Below are positions 61,161-64,000 of a stretch of DNA of 64,000 nucleotides, piece by piece. The stretch spans positions 1,054,001 through 1,118,000 of the forward strand of contig OX638344.1 of assembly GCA_951813555.1 (NCBI GenBank), written 5' to 3'. A program made the position numbers and the translations under genes. This DNA comes from an uncultured Acidimicrobiales bacterium (GTDB lineage: Bacteria; Actinomycetota; Acidimicrobiia; Acidimicrobiales; Bin134). How positions within the stretch are numbered: the stretch's first letter is position 1; the number at the start of each line of letters is the position of its first letter. The notes below the pieces were generated by a model, which was not told the origin of the DNA, made no database searches, and saw only the letters and a program-made list of their open reading frames with translations.

Positions 61161-62351
61161 GTGAGCGACGGAATTGCCCCGGCTCTGCCGACGGTTGGCG
61201 ACGTGATGGGCGTGCTCCGCGGGGTGATTGACCCCGAGTTGGGCAGCGACATCGTTGATCTGGGTATGGCACGCGGCGCGGTGGTGAATCCCGACGGCAT
61301 GGTCGAGGTTACGGTGGCGCTCACCACCTCGGGGTGCCCGCTGCGAGCCCAGATCCAGCGGGAGGTTCGCAGCCGGGTGGGCGGGCTGCCCGGCGTGGAG
61401 AAGGTGAAGATCCACTGGAGCGAGCTGACCCAGGAGGAGAAAGCCGCCACCATGGCCAAAGCCCGCTTCAATGTGGCTCAGAACGCCCCTGACACCGCAG
61501 TGCCCCCCACGACCAAAGTGGTAATGGTGGCATCGGGCAAGGGCGGCGTGGGCAAATCCACCGTGACGGTGAACCTGGCCGCAGAATTGGCCCGGCGGGG
61601 AATGCGGGTCGGGGTCATGGACGCCGACATCTGGGGCTATTCGGTGCCTCGAATGCTGGGAATCGAGGGCCGTCTGGCCGGAGCGACCGACGAGAAGAAG
61701 ATCGTCCCCAATGAGAAGCAGGTGGGCGACGGCACCCTGGAAGTGGTGTCGATGGGATTCCTGGTGGACCGGGAGGAGACCGCGCTGATGTGGCGAGGGC
61801 TCATGCTGAACCGGGCTGTCCAGCATTTCTTGGAGGATGTGCGCTGGGGGCCGCTGGACTACCTGCTGATCGACATGCCGCCGGGCACCGGCGACGTGCA
61901 GATGGGCATCGCCAAGATGCTTCCCCAAGCCGAGATGGTGGTGGTGACCACGCCGGCCCGCAGTGCTCAGAAAGTGGCCACCCGAGTGGCCTCGATGGGC
62001 CGGAGCAACTATCTCCGGATCGCCGGGGTGATCGAGAACATGAGCGCGTTCGTGGCGCCTGACGGGGAGTCGTACGCCATATTCGGCCGCGGGGGTGGGC
62101 AGGAACTGGCCGATGAGCTGAACGTGCCCCTGCTGGGCCAGGTGCCCATCGACGCCTCGGTGGCCCCCGGCGGAGACGAGGGCACACCCGTGGTGCTGGG
62201 AAATGCCTCCGGCCCGGCGGCCGATGCGTTCAAGGCCATCGCCGACCGGTTGCTGGAAGAAGTCCCTCCTGTCGACATGGCCGGCTGCACCGCTCGCATC
62301 TTCGAGGCCGCCGAGCAAGCCCTGGCCAGCCTCGACGTCGTTTCCGGGTAG
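61161..62351 (+). CDS. mrp: Mrp/ApbC iron-sulfur cluster carrier ATPase
   Basis: 396 residues. The N-terminal MIP18-like domain has LRGVIDPELGSDIVDLGMAR and VALTTSGCPLRAQIQ. The ATPase domain has the deviant Walker A VASGKGGVGKSTVTVNLA, MDADIWGYSVPRMLG and DYLLIDMPPGTGDVQMGIA. The CxxC of many Mrp proteins near the C-terminus is not obvious. It carries or inserts Fe-S clusters and is divergent from the A-type carrier gene. Confidence 0.93.
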   Translation: MSDGIAPALPTVGDVMGVLRGVIDPELGSDIVDLGMARGAVVNPDGMVEVTVALTTSGCPLRAQIQREVRSRVGGLPGVEKVKIHWSELTQEEKAATMAKARFNVAQNAPDTAVPPTTKVVMVASGKGGVGKSTVTVNLAAELARRGMRVGVMDADIWGYSVPRMLGIEGRLAGATDEKKIVPNEKQVGDGTLEVVSMGFLVDREETALMWRGLMLNRAVQHFLEDVRWGPLDYLLIDMPPGTGDVQMGIAKMLPQAEMVVVTTPARSAQKVATRVASMGRSNYLRIAGVIENMSAFVAPDGESYAIFGRGGGQELADELNVPLLGQVPIDASVAPGGDEGTPVVLGNASGPAADAFKAIADRLLEEVPPVDMAGCTARIFEAAEQALASLDVVSG

Positions 62352-62359
62352 CGCCTGGC

Positions 62360-62788
62360 GTGCTCGTTTGGCTGGTGCTCCTGTTCATCGCGGTGCCGCT
62401 CATAGAGCTGTTCGTGATCGTGGAGACCGCCAGAAGCATCGGGACGTTGGAGACCATCGGCCTGTTGATTTTGGTGAGCGTGGTCGGCGCGTGGATGGTG
62501 AGGGCTCAAGGGCTGGCGGTGCTCTGGCGGGTCCGGAGCAAACTCCAACAAGGTCAGATGCCCGGCCGGGAGCTGGTGGACGGGGCCCTGGTGCTGCTGG
62601 CCGGGGCGCTGATGCTCACCCCCGGGTTCGTGACCGACGCCTTCGGCCTGCTGCTCTTGTTCCCGCCCACCCGCATGGCGATCCGCCCGATCCTGATCCG
62701 CCGCTTCCGACACCGCGTGGCCTATTTCGGGCCTGGAGAGGCCGGTCCGGGAACCATTCACGACACCGATCTCGCCAACGGAGAGTGA
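62360..62788 (+). CDS. FxsA family membrane protein
   Basis: 142 residues. Two hydrophobic hairpins, VWLVLLFIAVPLIELFVIVE and TIGLLILVSVVGAWMVRAQG, precede LVDGALVLLAGALMLTPGFV, the characteristic FxsA segment. A basic cytoplasmic tail follows (RMAIRPILIRRFRHRV). It is an inner-membrane protein; the Escherichia coli member affects phage exclusion, and the general role is unclear. The GTG start is 8 nt after the mrp stop, so it is co-transcribed. Confidence 0.83.
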   Translation: MLVWLVLLFIAVPLIELFVIVETARSIGTLETIGLLILVSVVGAWMVRAQGLAVLWRVRSKLQQGQMPGRELVDGALVLLAGALMLTPGFVTDAFGLLLLFPPTRMAIRPILIRRFRHRVAYFGPGEAGPGTIHDTDLANGE

Positions 62789-62807
62789 CGGCACCACAGT
62801 CGGGCCA

Positions 62808-62813
62808 TACGCT
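62808..62813 (+). promoter_or_regulatory. Predicted -10 hexamer TACGCT for selA
   Basis: TACGCT ends 7 nt before the GTG at 62821. Confidence 0.45.
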
Positions 62814-62820
62814 GAGAGCT

Positions 62821-64000
62821 GTGAGACCTCCTTCGGTGGACGCTCTGGCCCGGTCGTTGGCCGACACGGGACTGCCCCACCCGCTGCTGGTGGATGCGGC
62901 CCGAACAGCCATTGCCGACGGCAGCCCCGAGGGCGTCGAAGAGCGGGCCCGCCGCCACGCCCACGCCGCGGCCCGGGCGCTGCTTCAGCCGGTGGTGAAC
63001 GCCACCGGGGTCTTGCTCCACACCAATCTGGGGCGGGCCCCGCTGGCCGTCACCGCCGACGCGGCCTACACCAACCTGGAATTGGACCTGTCCTCAGGCC
63101 GCCGAGGATCACGCCACGCCCATGCCGCGGCCCTGTTGGCCCGGCTGTGCGGTGCCGAAGACGCCATCGTGGTGAATAACGGGGCTTCGGCCGTGCTGCT
63201 GGTGCTAGCTGCTTTGGCCACCGGGCGGGGGGCGGCGGTATCCCGGGGCGAGCTAGTGGAGATCGGCGGCGGGTTCCGGGTACCCGAGGTGATGGAACAG
63301 TCGGGGGCCAAGCTGGTGGAGGTGGGCACCACCAACCGCACTCGCTTGGCCGATTTCGCATCGGCAGCGGAGAACCCGGCCAACGACACCGCCCTCGCCC
63401 TCAAGGTCCACCAGTCGAATTACCGCATCGTGGGGTTCACCGAGCATGTGACCATGGCCGAGCTGGCCTCACTTGGCGTCCCGGCAGTGGCCGACATCGG
63501 GTCGGGACTGGTCGACGCCGCCTGTCCGTGGCTGGCCGACGGCCCCCCGGCGTGGCTGGCCGGCGAACCTGCCGCCCGTCAGAGCTTGGCCGACGGCGCG
63601 GCGTTGGTGACGTTCTCGGGCGACAAGCTGTTCGGCGGTCCCCAAGCGGGGATTATCGCCGGTCGGGCCGATCTGGTGCAGCGGTGCGCCCACCATCCCC
63701 TGGCTCGAGCACTGAGGCCGGGCAGCCTGGTGCTGAATGCCCTCCAACAGGTGACGCTGGCCTATATGCGGCGAGACGGGGAGGCCATCGAGTTCTGGAG
63801 GATGGCGTCGCTGACCACATCCGAGCTGGAGAGCCGGGCCAACGCGGTGACCACTGAGGCGGGAGCGGGCGAAGTCGCGGAAATGGCGTCCGTACCGGGG
63901 GGCGGCACACTTCCCGGAGTAGAGATCGACTCGTACGGCGTAGTGCTGGACGGTGATCACACCGCCTCGCTGCGGGCCGGAACCCCGCCGATCATCGCCA
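62821..64000 (+). CDS. selA: L-seryl-tRNA(Sec) selenium transferase (3' truncated by window edge)
   Basis: 393 codons from a GTG to the window end. LLQPVVNATGVLLHTNLGRA is the SelA N-terminal signature, VVNNGASAVLLVLAALA the PLP phosphate region, and LVTFSGDKLFGGPQAGIIAG carries the Schiff-base Lys. It converts seryl-tRNA(Sec) to selenocysteinyl-tRNA(Sec). Its substrate tRNA is at 44531. SelB and SelD are not in the window but could follow to the right. The length so far is consistent with a full family member of about 430-460 residues. Confidence 0.94.
   Translation, partial: MRPPSVDALARSLADTGLPHPLLVDAARTAIADGSPEGVEERARRHAHAAARALLQPVVNATGVLLHTNLGRAPLAVTADAAYTNLELDLSSGRRGSRHAHAAALLARLCGAEDAIVVNNGASAVLLVLAALATGRGAAVSRGELVEIGGGFRVPEVMEQSGAKLVEVGTTNRTRLADFASAAENPANDTALALKVHQSNYRIVGFTEHVTMAELASLGVPAVADIGSGLVDAACPWLADGPPAWLAGEPAARQSLADGAALVTFSGDKLFGGPQAGIIAGRADLVQRCAHHPLARALRPGSLVLNALQQVTLAYMRRDGEAIEFWRMASLTTSELESRANAVTTEAGAGEVAEMASVPGGGTLPGVEIDSYGVVLDGDHTASLRAGTPPIIA

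Noticed and set aside
1..64000. Selenoprotein gene inside the window
   Set aside because: I saw no frame in which an internal TGA is flanked on both sides by one recognisable protein family. A computed SECIS search was not possible here, so this is a negative by eye only.

Overview
The window is a high-GC chromosomal segment from an actinobacterium. The content fits the class Acidimicrobiia best: many amidohydrolases, luciferase-like flavin monooxygenases and sulfotransferase or Rieske genes, together with a type I glutamine synthetase that carries the adenylylation tyrosine, a GlnE, and a GlnR-like regulator. That taxonomic call is inference from gene content. Many first genes of operons start 6-8 nt after a TANNNT hexamer with no Shine-Dalgarno, so leaderless transcription looks common.

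Layout. 1-127: end of pyrE. 180-8484: small-molecule catabolism (N-acyl-amino-acid amidohydrolase, a BKACE enzyme coupled to a gamma-butyrobetaine-hydroxylase-like dioxygenase, two TIM-barrel amidohydrolases) and a frameshifted FG-GAP surface protein. 8530-10087: hipBA toxin-antitoxin pair with a repeated operator. 10235-26555: a long catabolic block containing a phosphotransferase, Rieske oxygenase, thioesterase, sulfotransferase, SDR, DUF1214-like protein, two alpha/beta hydrolases, two duplicated luciferase-like monooxygenases, a crotonase, a biotin-dependent acyl-CoA carboxylase pair and another amidohydrolase. 26581-34661: a lipoprotein, tRNA-Thr, then holB, tmk, an MFS exporter, topA and nhaA. 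34737-35527: an anti-sigma and anti-sigma-antagonist pair. 35617-39465: a compact tad (Flp pilus) operon. 39521-44482: a BMP-type nucleoside ABC transporter whose lipoprotein carries an 18-bp coding repeat. 44531-44623: the selenocysteine tRNA. 44654-47950: a sigma-70 factor, an unknown gene and nadE.

47998-59130 is a nitrogen-control neighbourhood: glnA, a divergent second glnA-like gene, an OmpR/GlnR-like regulator without a phospho-acceptor Asp, and ridA-glnE. It is interrupted between the regulator and glnE by a plastic insert. That insert holds a decayed secreted gene, a vapBC-like pair, a TolB-like fragment, and an RCC1-repeat exported protein flanked by a perfect 939-bp direct duplication of ridA plus the 5' part of glnE. 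59127-62788: a compact Fe-S/molybdenum-hydroxylase fusion, an A-type Fe-S carrier, Mrp and FxsA. The window ends inside selA, which pairs functionally with the tRNA-Sec.

Most notable: the RCC1 insertion between perfect ridA-glnE' copies; five 11-bp-spaced elements in the glnA/glnA2 intergenic region next to the GlnR-like gene; the divergent ridA/glnE promoters packed into 13 bp; the selenocysteine machinery; and the reduced molybdenum-hydroxylase fusion.
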